A DNA stretch of 35,270 nucleotides from Myxococcales bacterium (GTDB taxonomy: Bacteria > Myxococcota_A > Polyangia > Polyangiales > Ga0077539), in NCBI GenBank assembly GCA_030652255.1, contig JAUSAZ010000143.1, forward strand, positions 1-35,270, written 5' to 3'. Positions 1 to 8,093 of this stretch are shown piece by piece. Every line of letters begins with the position of its first letter. Positions within the stretch are counted from its first letter, which is position 1. Made by a program: the position numbers and the translations under genes. A model generated the notes under the pieces. That model was not told the DNA's origin. It saw nothing but the letters and a program-made list of their open reading frames with translations, and did not search any database.

Positions 1-38
1 CCCGCAAGAACGCCCGGCGCAAGAAGGCCACGGGCTGA
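1..38 (+). CDS. 3' end of a CDS with a basic C-terminus (partial)
   Basis: The frame beginning at base 3 encodes eleven codons rich in Lys and Arg (RKNARRKKATG) and stops at TGA 36-38. A strong hairpin follows 26 bases later, as expected after a gene end. A Lys/Arg-rich tail suggests a nucleic-acid-binding protein, but too little is visible to name it. One other frame stays open through this stretch, so the choice rests on the basic tail and the hairpin. Confidence 0.4.
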   Translation, partial: RKNARRKKATG

Positions 39-64
39 CGGGGTCCCGCGATCACGACCCGAGG

Positions 65-88
65 GAGTGGCGGCTCACGCCGCCACTC
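65..88. terminator. perfect 10-bp hairpin, probable bidirectional terminator
   Basis: GAGTGGCGGC, a TCAC loop and GCCGCCACTC form a perfect stem. It lies between the plus-strand stop at 38 and the minus-strand stop at 75-77, so it sits between convergent gene ends. There is no T-tract on the plus side. Reading leftwards, a run of T (complement of the A-run at 110-115) lies just before the stem rather than after it. Confidence 0.5.
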
Positions 89-329
89 GCCCGTCGTCGG
101 GACCCATCAAAAAACCGCGCTTCGTCGCAGACGACAACACCACGACCGGGCCCTCGACGTGCTCGACCTCGAAGCGGAACGGCTGCTGGCGCTTCCCTGG
201 GCTCCCGACCGGGACCCACGCGAGGACCGGGGCGATGGAGTCGATCACCCAGTCTGACGACTGATCGACGAACAGCTACTCAAGGGCGTAGGGGATCACC
301 CGAGGCGCCGCCTCCGTGCCGCGGCTCAT
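75..329 (-). pseudogene. 84-codon ORF interrupted by an in-frame amber codon
   Basis: Reading leftwards from ATG at 329, the frame gives MSRGTEAAPRVIPYALE, then TAG at 276-278, and continues in the same frame as LFVDQSSDWVIDSIAPV through PVVVLSSATKRGFLMG to TGA at 75-77. The composition stays protein-like on both sides of the stop. The start overlaps the stop of the preceding 40-residue ORF by ATGA, so the pair looks translationally coupled. A TAC-to-TAG nonsense change in an ALEYLF-like stretch is the simplest reading; suppression or sequencing error are alternatives. I do not recognise the family. Confidence 0.5.
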
Positions 330-448
330 CTCCGCGCGCCTTCGGCCGACCCGTCACGACAGGCACGCTCCGGCGCGTGGCCCTTCACCTGGAGGCGCTC
401 GACCATCATCGGCACTTCGGTCACGAGAGCGATCTGGTTCTTCGTCAT
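326..448 (-). CDS. small 40-residue protein, unknown
   Basis: ATG at 446-448 is preceded by a GGGAG-like ribosome site. The product is 40 residues, beginning MTKNQIALVTEVPMM and ending in a basic SAEGARR stretch. Its TGA overlaps the next ATG (ATGA at 326-329). It lies 56 bases downstream of the Xre-type regulator on the same strand, so the three ORFs may form one transcript. No family is recognised. Support comes from overlap, ribosome site and gene-like composition only. Confidence 0.45.
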   Translation of the reverse strand: MTKNQIALVTEVPMMVERLQVKGHAPERACRDGSAEGARR

Positions 449-504
449 GCTCCCGCCGGATGCGCTGCCAGTACCTCGTCTGATCGTCGCGTGGGCCGTT
501 CGTA

Positions 505-840
505 TCACGCGCCGCTCCCAGGGGCAGAGCGCGTGGCCTTGCGCGGCCGCCCGCGCTTCCGCTTCGGGAGCGGGGCAGCGGGTGCGAGGAGCGCGACGAC
601 GTCTACGCTGAACCCCTGGCAGAGTCGGCCCAGCGTCGTCGCCGTCACATTGGTCTGCCCCGACTCGACCAGCTGGTAGAGGCGCGTCGCCATCTCCGCG
701 CAGCGGTGCGCGGTCTCTTCCTGCGAAAGGCCGGTCGCCTCTCGCAGACGACGGGTGTTCGCGGCGACGCGGGAGAGGATCTCGCGGTACTCGGCCGTTT
801 CGTATTGTTTGGATCGGTCCGGGCGCCGTGTGGTCACCAT
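505..840 (-). CDS. Xre-family helix-turn-helix regulator with AT-hook-like tail
   Basis: The product has 111 residues. Residues about 20-80 form an Xre/Cro HTH: ILSRVAANTRRLREATGLSQEE, then a Leu-rich second half (LYQLVESGQTNVTATTLGRL). The C-terminus carries PKRKRGRPRKA, which has the RGRP core of an AT-hook, so the protein may contact DNA through both the HTH and the minor groove. It is probably a cytoplasmic repressor. It is divergent from the lipoprotein at 949 and is followed by two small overlapping ORFs that it may control together with itself. The ATG at 838-840 is the only sensible start. The family is clear; the target is not. Confidence 0.88.
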   Translation of the reverse strand: MVTTRRPDRSKQYETAEYREILSRVAANTRRLREATGLSQEETAHRCAEMATRLYQLVESGQTNVTATTLGRLCQGFSVDVVALLAPAAPLPKRKRGRPRKATRSAPGSGA

Positions 841-885
841 GCGCCGCGCAAATTCGCGACGTGCCGCTAGATGAAAACGAAACGG

Positions 886-901
886 GTTGCGTATAGTTGC
901 G
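886..901. promoter_or_regulatory. GTTGCG direct repeat around TATA in a divergent intergenic region
   Basis: GTTGCG-TATA-GTTGCG lies between the divergent Xre gene (start 840) and the lipoprotein (start 949). TATAGT at 892-897 could be a -10 element for the rightward gene. A repeated hexamer flanking it fits an operator for the neighbouring Xre protein. This is inference from position and repetition. Confidence 0.3.
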
Positions 902-948
902 CTGCGTCGGGACAGACTCGACCGCTTCGCGAGGGGACAAAGAGGACG

Positions 949-1482
949 ATGAGACGATGGCTATGGGTGGCGGGCGTCGTGGCCGGCTTGGGGTGTGGGG
1001 GCGACGACAGCCCGGGCCCGACCTCAACGCGGCGGAGCTGTGCGCAGCTCGGGTGGGTCTGCGGCATCGACGACTACGGGAGTTCCTGCGGATCGTGCTC
1101 GAGCGGCCGGGCGTGCAACTTCGGGACGTGCGTCTCGGCGGGATGCACGCCTTCCTGCGGTGGTCGGACCTGCGGGCCCGACCCGCTCTGTGGCCTGTCC
1201 TGCGGGACCTGTGCGGGCGGGCAGACGTGCAGTGCGTCGGGGACGTGCGCGGCCGCCGCTTGCACCCTGACGGTGTTCTCCATGTGCTCCGTGGGCGGCG
1301 CCCAGTGCTGCCTGCCCGTCTCCGACGGCACGCAGACGCTCTGCTCCACGACAACGTTGGGCATCTCGTACTGCGCCCCGCGGTGCGGATCCGACGCCTA
1401 CTGTAACGCGCTGACCAGTACCTCCGGGACGTGGTTCTGCGGAGCTCGTGGCGACGGCATCCGTGTCTGTTTCCTCCGCTGA
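949..1482 (+). CDS. Cys-rich lipoprotein, unknown function
   Basis: The product has 177 residues. The start chosen is ATG 949, which follows an AGAGGAC-like ribosome site and gives an immediate lipoprotein signal (MRRWLWVAGVVAGLGCGGDD; lipobox Cys about residue 16). The upstream ATG at 871 would bury that signal behind 26 non-coding-like residues. The mature part is very Cys-rich in short CGxC and CxxGxxC units, for example SCGSCSSGRACNFGTC and SCGTCAGGQTCSASGTC, which suggests disulfide-stapled extracellular repeats like those of other myxobacterial surface lipoproteins. It heads a run of lipoprotein genes on the same strand. Confidence 0.75.
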   Translation: MRRWLWVAGVVAGLGCGGDDSPGPTSTRRSCAQLGWVCGIDDYGSSCGSCSSGRACNFGTCVSAGCTPSCGGRTCGPDPLCGLSCGTCAGGQTCSASGTCAAAACTLTVFSMCSVGGAQCCLPVSDGTQTLCSTTTLGISYCAPRCGSDAYCNALTSTSGTWFCGARGDGIRVCFLR

Positions 1483-1499
1483 GATTCACGGGCCGAGTG

Positions 1500-2648
1500 A
1501 TGCTTCAGACAAGGCATGCGCTTGGGTTCGCTGGGCTGCTCGCGCTCACGGCGTGCGGCCCGGCGACGTCGATCACGCTCCCGCTGGTCCACCCCTCGCC
1601 GTTCTCCCGGTGGGGTCGCCGACTGTCGGTGCAGCCGTTCGAGAACGACCGCGCGGGCCTCGGTGAGCGCATCGCCGCCGGGGTGCGCGCCACGGGCACC
1701 TTCGACCTGACCGGCGAGGGCGCACAACTCGGCCTGTCGGGCGTTGTCGCGCGGGACGAGCACGGACCCGAGCGGCAGGCGTCGCGCCCGTACACCTGCC
1801 ACCGCCAGGTGCCCGAACAACGCACCCGCCAGGTGCCTCGGTGGGTGCAGGACCCGCCGCCGCCCCCTGTCATGGGCGCCTATGGCGTCCCGATCTACCA
1901 GCCCACCACCGGCCACATGGAGTTCACCACGCAGACGTACACGGAGATGGTCGATCACCCGTACAGCTGCACCCAGCTCGTGCGGTGGATCGAGGGCTTC
2001 GTGCGCGTCGAGGTCCGCATCCTGGCGCGCACGCGCCCACCGCAGGTGGTGTGGCAGCGCGCCATCGACGTGTCCGATCGTGACGAGCAGACCGGCCTGC
2101 AGGGGTCCGACTCGGGCGACCGCGCCCCGGCTCCCGTCAGCGGCCCCGCCGTGCTCGACCGCCTCCACGGTCAGGTCGTCTCACAGGTGACCTCCGCGAT
2201 GGTCCCGCGCCGCGACACCATCACGTTCGACCTCTCGCTCGGCAGCGACCCGCGGTTCGAGCAGGCGCTGAACCTCGTTCGCGCCGACAACCTCGAAGGC
2301 GCCGAGCGCCTCGTGGACGCCATCGCGCAGCAGTTCGCGACGCCCCACTCGGACAGCGAGCGGGCGAAGCTGGCGTCGGCGCTCTTCGACCGCGGCGCTC
2401 TAAGAGGGTTCGCCGGGAGGCTCGACGATTCCATCGCCGACCTCACCCGCGCGCTGGAACTCCGCCCTGAGGCCACGGCGTGGGGCGACCTCCTGCGGGT
2501 CATGCGTGGCCTCGCAGCGGAGGTCGATCAGTCCCGCTTCCGTGGCGAGACGCCCACCTCGGTCCCGAGCTCGCCCGAGGAAGAGCTACCCGCACGATCG
2601 ACGCCACGACCAACAGCACCTCGGCGTGCGCGACCGCGGCCCCGCTGA
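1500..2648 (+). CDS. lipoprotein with TPR-like C-terminal segment
   Basis: The product has 382 residues from ATG 1500. This start puts a lipobox (FAGLLALTACGP, Cys about residue 19) at the right distance; the frame is open further upstream but overlaps the previous gene. Residues 30-90 (RRLSVQPFENDRAGLGERIA) resemble the N-terminal part of lipoproteins that assemble a quantity from named factors. Residues about 240-350 contain helical repeats (ALNLVRADNLEGAERLVDAI and DDSIADLTRALELRPEA) typical of TPR units. The C-terminus is basic and Pro-rich. It is probably outer-membrane or periplasmic. The function is unknown. Confidence 0.75.
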   Translation: MLQTRHALGFAGLLALTACGPATSITLPLVHPSPFSRWGRRLSVQPFENDRAGLGERIAAGVRATGTFDLTGEGAQLGLSGVVARDEHGPERQASRPYTCHRQVPEQRTRQVPRWVQDPPPPPVMGAYGVPIYQPTTGHMEFTTQTYTEMVDHPYSCTQLVRWIEGFVRVEVRILARTRPPQVVWQRAIDVSDRDEQTGLQGSDSGDRAPAPVSGPAVLDRLHGQVVSQVTSAMVPRRDTITFDLSLGSDPRFEQALNLVRADNLEGAERLVDAIAQQFATPHSDSERAKLASALFDRGALRGFAGRLDDSIADLTRALELRPEATAWGDLLRVMRGLAAEVDQSRFRGETPTSVPSSPEEELPARSTPRPTAPRRARPRPR

Positions 2649-2856
2649 CCCGATTCTGCCATCTCTCTCGACCGGCCCGGCGATATGGCGCCTGGCCCGG
2701 CAGAGGAGGTGTGTGCTGAGGCTCGGCATCTACGCGGTCGCTCGTCGGCGTAGGGCTCAGCCTCCATCAGGTCCGTGTCGAGCAACCTTCAGCCGACCGA
2801 AGCCGGCGCGGCACCTCGCGGAGAGGACAGTTACGCTTTGGCGGCGCCCATTGCGT

Positions 2857-2880
2857 GGCTCTTCCGCACTGTTGCTGATG
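2857..2880 (+). repeat. candidate left terminal repeat of an ISL3-type element
   Basis: GGCTCTTCCGCACTGTTGCTG occurs about 200 bases upstream of the ISL3-type transposase fragment. ISL3-family ends commonly begin GGCTCTT, so this fits the outer end of the element. No matching right end was found, as expected if the element is truncated at about 3410. The rest of 2649-3060 contains no convincing gene. Confidence 0.4.
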
Positions 2881-3060
2881 CGGGGGACGCACCGCGGGCC
2901 CGCCGCCCTCGCGGGAGCCCGGCGACGCCGCGAGGAAGGTGCTCGACGGACGACCCTGGCCGTACGGCGGTGAGCGTCGGCGGGTTTGCGCGGCGGGGGC
3001 TCGCCTCGAGGGCTGTGGATGGTCATCCATGGAGCTGCCGCCCTCTGGACGTGTCCCGCG

Positions 3061-3408
3061 ATGGCCGCTCCCACGATGACCAACGCGCACCCGCTGACGC
3101 TCGTCCCGGCCCTTCCCGCGCCCGCGCTGCGGGCGACGCGCGTCGTCGTCGCCGACGATGGCGCCGTCGTCCTCGAGGCGCGCACCGCAGGGCGAGAGGC
3201 GCGGTGCCCCGTCTGCCACCAGCTGACCGCGCGAGTGCAGAGCCGCTATCGGCGCACGCTCGCGGATCTCTCCGCCCAGGGCGCTCCGGTACGCGTGCGT
3301 CTCGAAGTCCGCCGCTTCCGCTGCGCGACGCACGGTTGCGCGCGCCGGATCTTCACCGAGCGCCTCGCGCCATTCGCGGCCCCGTACGCCCGGCGCACGA
3401 CCCGTCTA
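3061..3408 (+). pseudogene. 5' fragment of an ISL3-family transposase
   Basis: The frame from ATG 3061 (or 3076) encodes about 115 residues matching the N-terminal zinc-finger part of ISL3 transposases: CPVC at about residues 49-52, the stretch RRTLADLSAQGAPVRVRLEV, then RFRCATHGC, and finally RLAPFAAPYARRTTRL. In intact family members the helix-turn-helix and the DDE catalytic domain follow, for about 400 residues in all. Here homology stops at about 3408 and the next bases belong to a LysR fragment in another frame. The remnant cannot catalyse transposition. Confidence 0.7.
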
Positions 3409-3411
3409 CAA

Positions 3412-3758
3412 CCGAAGACGCCGCGGCCTTCACCCTGCTCGACCGCGCCCCCTCGCTGCCCTGCCTGCGCCCGTGGCTCGACGCCGCCTCGCCCCGCTTG
3501 CGCGAGCTGCACCTCGGCAGCCTCGCGGCGATCGAGCGGGTGGCGCTGGAGGGCGGCGGCGTCGCGGTGCTGCCCGCGCCGCTGGTCGCGCGCCACCTGG
3601 AGAGCGACGCGCTGCGCCCGGTCTTCGCCGCGATGCAGCCCTCGGTGGCGCAGCACTTCGCCGCGCGCCTCGACGACCCGCGGCGCCCGCTGCTCGAGGC
3701 CCTCGGGGCGCTCTGCGCGACGCCCCGTGGACGGGCTGAGCAGGTCCGCCGGGCGTGA
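3412..3758 (+). pseudogene. 3' fragment of a LysR-family regulator
   Basis: The frame ending at TGA 3756-3758 encodes about 115 residues that look like the last part of a LysR substrate-binding domain: LHLGSLAAIERVALEGGGVA, VLPAPLVARHLESDALRPVF, then the closing helix. The DNA-binding N-terminus and most of the effector domain are absent. The fragment begins exactly where the ISL3 transposase homology ends, in a different frame, so insertion of the element followed by deletion of both halves is the simplest history. Confidence 0.6.
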
Positions 3759-4096
3759 GGGGGTGACTGCGGGCGTGGGCGGGCCCTGCGGCCGTTGCCT
3801 TCTCCCGACGTCGGGTCGTCTACCGTGGAGGCTCTGTGGAGGCTGTACGGTAAGACGTCAGCCCCGCGGGGACCTGTCATGAATGTGACGCCCCGCCGTC
3901 AAACTATGGTCGGTCTCTGGCGCTTGCCAATCTCCCTCCGGCGATGCGACCGTGACATCCATGGGCGGCCGGGAGGTTCCCGGTCGGGAGAGTCGGGTAT
4001 CGGTTGCAACGAAACGCTGGTGAGAGATCCGAACGGCCCAGCGTTCGACCCACAAACTCCTCGCGGTTCGTTCTTGGGCTGACGGAGGAGGACGTG
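3759..4096. other. non-coding gap with an imperfect hairpin
   Basis: No convincing gene. At 3819-3856, GTCTACCGT and ACGGTAAGAC form an imperfect inverted repeat around a doubled GTGGAGGCT, a possible terminator after the LysR remnant. An excellent GGAGGAGG ribosome site ends the gap at 4084-4091 and fixes the next start. Confidence 0.4.
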
Positions 4097-4650
4097 ATGA
4101 TCGAAGAATCTGGTACGCATCATGTGAGGGGGGGCCGCCGCTGCGCCCCGGAGTGGAGCTGGCTGACCGCGCTGGCGTTGCTCTTCGCGGCGGCGGCGGG
4201 ATGTGGCTCACGCACCGGTCTCCGCGAGGAGCGCGTGGTGGGGACGTTTCCTGACTGGCGTGTGCAGACGGTCTGCCAGTGCGGCAGCTGCAAGACGGTG
4301 CCGTGGTGTGCAAGCGCCGCGGGGACGTGGCTCTGCGACATCGGTACGACGTGCCCATGCAACACCATTGGTCAGGTTCCGATCAACCGCGAACTTACCT
4401 CGACGGATGCGAACGGTGCGGCCATCGGTCTCTACTGCTTCGGACCGGCGAACACGGCAGGCGACGGCGAGCAGGCGCTCATCCCCTTCGGGGGGAGGCG
4501 TTGGAACGCGAGCCTCGGCCAAGGTGCCGACGGACCCTTTTGCCTGCTGACGAATGATGGAATCCTCCGGGCGACCGGGCGCTCTGTGCCGGCTGAGCTC
4601 AACCGCGCTGCCACCTGCGGCGCCTCGCCCTACGATGCAGTACCGTGCCT
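4097..4650 (+). pseudogene. N-terminal part of a frameshifted lipoprotein
   Basis: ATG 4097 follows GGAGGAGG. The product begins with a lipoprotein signal (LALLFAAAAGCGSRTGL) and a Cys-rich stretch (VCQCGSCKTVPWC, CDIGTTCPC), then reads normally to GASPYDAVP at about 4644. Beyond that this frame turns into Ser/Arg-rich nonsense and stops at 5026. The frame one base back (from 4645) continues as good protein to 6099. The two parts therefore look like one lipoprotein of about 665 residues split by a one-base loss or a -1 shift. No classical slippery heptamer is visible at the crossover, so mutation or sequence error is more likely than programmed shifting. Confidence 0.65.
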
Positions 4651-6099
4651 GGAAGTAGCGTCTACCCGAGCAATTATACCTTCGCTGAAGAGCTCATCTG
4701 CCCCAAAGCCGACGCACTCCCGGACCCTGCGGTCTTCGTTCCCGGCACCAGTCAAAACAATGCCATCCAGAACGCGCGTCCACTGCTGGGCGCGATGTGC
4801 GCCCTGTGGTCGCACCCCTACACGGTTGGGTTGCCTATCCCTGCGCTGGATGGTCCCCGCTTCCACTGCTTCGCGCGGCGCGGCACGGCGGCCGAGGCTG
4901 CTACGCCGAACGCCGGCATGGCGCGCGTTTCCGGTGGAGTCGTCATCACCGATCCGGGCCACGCCTTCGGCGGGGACGACTGCGTGGCCTACCAGTCGTA
5001 CAACTATCTCCGCATCACGCGGCTGAGCGATGGGGTCACCGGCACCGCGACCCTTGCAGGCTCCGGCTCCGCCGCCACCAGCGCGGACGGCATGGCCCTC
5101 ACCGAGTTTCGTCTTCAGCAGGTCGGGACCACCTCCTACGACGGATACTCCCTGAGCAACGTTCAGGTGCATATCGAAGACCTCTGGTCGGGGGACCCGA
5201 CGTCGACTGCGGGCGTCTTTACCGTGGCCGCCGACGGCGCGCGGGTGCAGGGCCAGTACACCATCGGGACATCGACCTACAGCTTGCGGCTCACCGCGAT
5301 CACCAACGCCACCATGAGCTGGAACGGCACCTGGTACACCATCGACGCGCGCTTCTCGAGCGACGACGTCGGCATCCAGTACGACCTTCACATCGAGCTC
5401 GACCTCGCCCGCGCTCGCCCGACGGCGACGGTCACTCCGGTCGGGGACGTGGAGTGCACCAGCCCGGCCGGCGCCCTCGTGACGGTGTCGGGCACACATA
5501 CCGGCTCGTCGGGGCAGACGCGTTCGGCGTGGTCCGTCAATACCGACACCGGCGTCCTGCTCGCCTCTGGAGGCGCTTCGGCGACTTTCCAGTTGCCCCT
5601 GCTCGCACCGTGGGGATCGGGCCTGGAGCCACAGCTCACCGTCTTCGACGGGATGCTGACCGCTCGCGCATCGGCGCCGGCGCGCGTGATCGATACCGGC
5701 GCCCCGACCATCACCAGCTCGTGGATTCACGTCGATTGCGGTTGGGGCAGCATCGAAGACGATCCCTACGACCCGAAGTACTGCCTCGGCGTCGATGGCA
5801 CCACGACCGATCTCTGCTCCTCGGCCAACGTGCGCACCCTCTGGGTGACGCGGTACCTCGGCTGCAACCGAAGTTCGATCGTCCGCCAGGACGCCAAGGC
5901 GTGCGTTCGCCCCGACCCCAACCACTGGGGTTCGAACATCTCGGACATCATCTATGAGATGGACTACGCGCCGGTGGACGCCTGGGGCAATCAGGGCACC
6001 ACGACGCGGGTCAGCTTCAAGGTGAACCCCGGCCCGCCCGCCGGCGCCTGCTACTACCCTCGAACCGTGATCATGAACCCCTGCGGCTGGGGCTGGTGA
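4645..6099 (+). CDS. C-terminal part of the frameshifted lipoprotein, or a separate secreted protein
   Basis: The frame opens at GTG 4645 without its own ribosome site or signal peptide and runs 484 residues to TGA 6097-6099. It is rich in Ser, Thr, Gly and beta-strand-like alternation (VFTVAADGARVQGQYTIGTS, then TATVTPVGDVECTSPAGALV), which suggests beta-sandwich domains. Two late Cys-containing stretches (HVDCGWGSIEDDPYD, YLGCNRSS) precede a CGWGW C-terminus. It joins naturally to the lipoprotein N-terminus at 4097. The next gene overlaps its stop by GTGA. I infer an extracellular or surface-anchored product of unknown function. Confidence 0.65.
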   Translation: MPGSSVYPSNYTFAEELICPKADALPDPAVFVPGTSQNNAIQNARPLLGAMCALWSHPYTVGLPIPALDGPRFHCFARRGTAAEAATPNAGMARVSGGVVITDPGHAFGGDDCVAYQSYNYLRITRLSDGVTGTATLAGSGSAATSADGMALTEFRLQQVGTTSYDGYSLSNVQVHIEDLWSGDPTSTAGVFTVAADGARVQGQYTIGTSTYSLRLTAITNATMSWNGTWYTIDARFSSDDVGIQYDLHIELDLARARPTATVTPVGDVECTSPAGALVTVSGTHTGSSGQTRSAWSVNTDTGVLLASGGASATFQLPLLAPWGSGLEPQLTVFDGMLTARASAPARVIDTGAPTITSSWIHVDCGWGSIEDDPYDPKYCLGVDGTTTDLCSSANVRTLWVTRYLGCNRSSIVRQDAKACVRPDPNHWGSNISDIIYEMDYAPVDAWGNQGTTTRVSFKVNPGPPAGACYYPRTVIMNPCGWGW

Positions 6100-7238
6100 G
6101 CGTGCGGCGGGCAGAAGCCCGTCGCCAGCAGGGATCGATTCCGCTGAAGTTCCTCGAGGTGCCACGTCGGTGGCGCCTCTGGGTGCTGGCCCTGCTGGTG
6201 GCGTTGTTGACGGTGGACTGTGGAGCGCGGACGGGGCCCTTGGAGCCCTGTGAGATCCCGTTGGAGAAGGACCGCCCGGTGGTCATGCTCCTGCTCGAAC
6301 ATGGCTTGGGCATGAGCCTGCCGGGGCGATGCAACTCGGGCCCGTTCTCGTCCTCGCGCTGGGATGCGATCGTCGAGTCGATGAATCTCGCGCTCCCGGC
6401 GCTGGACGATGCGCTCGTGCTTGGGGCGTACGTCTACCCCGTCCCGGGACCAGACCCGATGGGGCTCGGCGTCGACTACGAATACCTCTGCCAGGTTGAC
6501 CCCGGTGCGGTCGTCCCGGCCCGGGCCAACAATACCACGAGCGTTCTCGCGGCGATCAACGGTGCCGGTCGCCCAGCCGGGTCGCAGCCCGTCTACGAGG
6601 CCCTGCGCCTCGCCCGACGTGCCCTCGACGCCCCGGCGCTGAACGGCCGCTCGAAGTTCATCGTCATCGCCAACTTCGGCGCCAGCAACTGCAACGGGGC
6701 CATCTCCCGGGCAGCGTGCGACTGCCCCTTCGAGGAGTGGATGTGCTTTGCGGATGTTCGCGGCCGCTCCTACGGCTGCGACGACACCGCCCGCGTCGTC
6801 GACCTCATCGGTGGCTTCCGGCGGGAGAGCATCGACACCCTCGTGATGGGACTGAGCTGCCCCGACCCGGCGCTCGCGCGGTACATCCGCAACCTCGACG
6901 CCATGGCCATCGCCGGAGGGCGGCCGCGTCCCGACGGCCCGTATCGCTTCTACCTGAGCACCGACCCGGAGGGGTTCCGCACCGGGCTCGAAGAGGCGCT
7001 CCTTCCGCTGGCTTACTGCCGACTCCAGGTGCGCGGCGACCTGCGTCCAGGCGAGGACGCCGTGTTGGTCGACGACGACGACCAGCAGACCCGCGCCGAC
7101 CCCACCCGCCGGGATGGATGGGACTGGACCGATCGTGCGGCGGGCAAGCTGGAGGTCTTCGGTCCCGCCTGCCGATCGATCGCCCAGCGTCGCCGCGCCC
7201 TACGGATGCTCACGACGCGCTCGCGCTGCTCGCCCTGA
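6096..7238 (+). CDS. lipoprotein with a von Willebrand A-like domain, degenerate metal site
   Basis: The product has 380 residues from GTG 6096, overlapping the previous stop by four bases. A lipobox lies at residues about 27-43 (LALLVALLTVDCGARTG); a later start nearer the signal is possible. Residues 60-320 resemble the VWA-domain lipoproteins of myxobacteria: VVMLLLEHGLGMS sits where VxxVxDxSGSM is usual, followed by SSRWDAIVESMNLALPALDD, the serial helices and a late VDLIGGFRRESIDTLVMG. The canonical DxSxS metal-binding motif is replaced by EHGLG, so metal binding is doubtful. Post-Cys GARTG matches GSRTG in the gene at 4097, linking the two as a family. Confidence 0.7.
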   Translation: MSVRRAEARRQQGSIPLKFLEVPRRWRLWVLALLVALLTVDCGARTGPLEPCEIPLEKDRPVVMLLLEHGLGMSLPGRCNSGPFSSSRWDAIVESMNLALPALDDALVLGAYVYPVPGPDPMGLGVDYEYLCQVDPGAVVPARANNTTSVLAAINGAGRPAGSQPVYEALRLARRALDAPALNGRSKFIVIANFGASNCNGAISRAACDCPFEEWMCFADVRGRSYGCDDTARVVDLIGGFRRESIDTLVMGLSCPDPALARYIRNLDAMAIAGGRPRPDGPYRFYLSTDPEGFRTGLEEALLPLAYCRLQVRGDLRPGEDAVLVDDDDQQTRADPTRRDGWDWTDRAAGKLEVFGPACRSIAQRRRALRMLTTRSRCSP

Positions 7239-7312
7239 ACTTCCGCGAAGCCTGGCCACCACCGAAGCCCTCGGCGGAGGAGAGGGTCGCCGGAACGGGC
7301 GCCGCTAAAGAG

Positions 7313-8002
7313 TTACGAGCGCGTGCCCTGCGGGACCAGGCATGGCAAGCCGTCCTGCAGCTTCCCCGGCACGTACCCCGGCCAGGTGCCGGTCGCCGAG
7401 TACACCAGGATGACCTGACCGGGGAGCAGCCAGAGGCGGTGGTAGCTCTCAGGAATTGCTTGCCGCCGGTCGAAGTGCTCCCAGGCGTGGTTCTTTCGCA
7501 GACGCCAGAGCATGCCCGCCGGGGCGGCGCCAGGCGGGCGCAGGGGCGGGTACGTGGTCGCGGCCGGGGCGGTGGTCGTGCGCCCAGGCTGGGTCGAGCG
7601 GGCGGGCGTCGAGCGGCTTGAGGAGGCCGCTGGGGGTGGGGCCTTCGGCTGCCACGCTGGGCTCGCCGGAGGGACGGTTCGCTGCGGCCGCCGGGCCCGT
7701 CCCTTGGTGAAATAGGGGGCCTCCCCGGTCCGCGGGTCTGGCACGTTCACATATTGAACGCGAACGATGGCGCGTCGCGCGTCGCGGTACTCCATGCGGT
7801 AGCGCCCCGGGGCGGGCGGCCGGCGGGTCCAGATGTGCTCCCAGCCGTCGTACTGGACGTTGTCGGCCAGGGTGCGGTGCTCGCCGCGGCCCTTCTTCGG
7901 CAGCACCCGCCAGAACCACACCTCGGCGGGAGGGCCGGGCGGGGGACGTTTGCGCCGAGGTGGCGGGGAAGTGGCTGCCACCGAAGTGCTAGCAGACGTC
8001 AT
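7313..8002 (-). CDS. hypothetical protein with two Trp-rich modules and a Pro linker
   Basis: The product has 229 residues from ATG 8000-8002, with a GAAAGGG stretch 12 bases upstream. The N-terminal module (about 25-95) contains VWFWRVLPKKG, GWEHIWTRRP and YRMEYRDARRAIVRVQYVNV. A basic Pro/Ala linker follows (95-165). The C-terminal module (about 168-225) has GMLWRLRKNHAWEHF and LWLLPGQVILVYSATGTW. Both modules combine WR, WEH and a PG turn, so they may be diverged copies. There is no signal peptide or membrane segment. I do not recognise the family. It is followed by the lipoprotein gene ending at 7238 in convergent orientation. Confidence 0.55.
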   Translation of the reverse strand: MTSASTSVAATSPPPRRKRPPPGPPAEVWFWRVLPKKGRGEHRTLADNVQYDGWEHIWTRRPPAPGRYRMEYRDARRAIVRVQYVNVPDPRTGEAPYFTKGRARRPQRTVPPASPAWQPKAPPPAASSSRSTPARSTQPGRTTTAPAATTYPPLRPPGAAPAGMLWRLRKNHAWEHFDRRQAIPESYHRLWLLPGQVILVYSATGTWPGYVPGKLQDGLPCLVPQGTRS

Positions 8003-8093
8003 CTGGATGGCCCTTTCAGTCGCCAGGTAGGAGCTACCACGAGCTCAACGGAATCTAGCATGGAGGCAGGCTAGGAAGACAGGCAGGAGCCCG

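Noticed and set aside
67..264. 65-codon plus-strand ORF
   Set aside because: It is antisense to the coupled minus-strand ORF and starts with GTG inside a terminator-like hairpin without a ribosome site.
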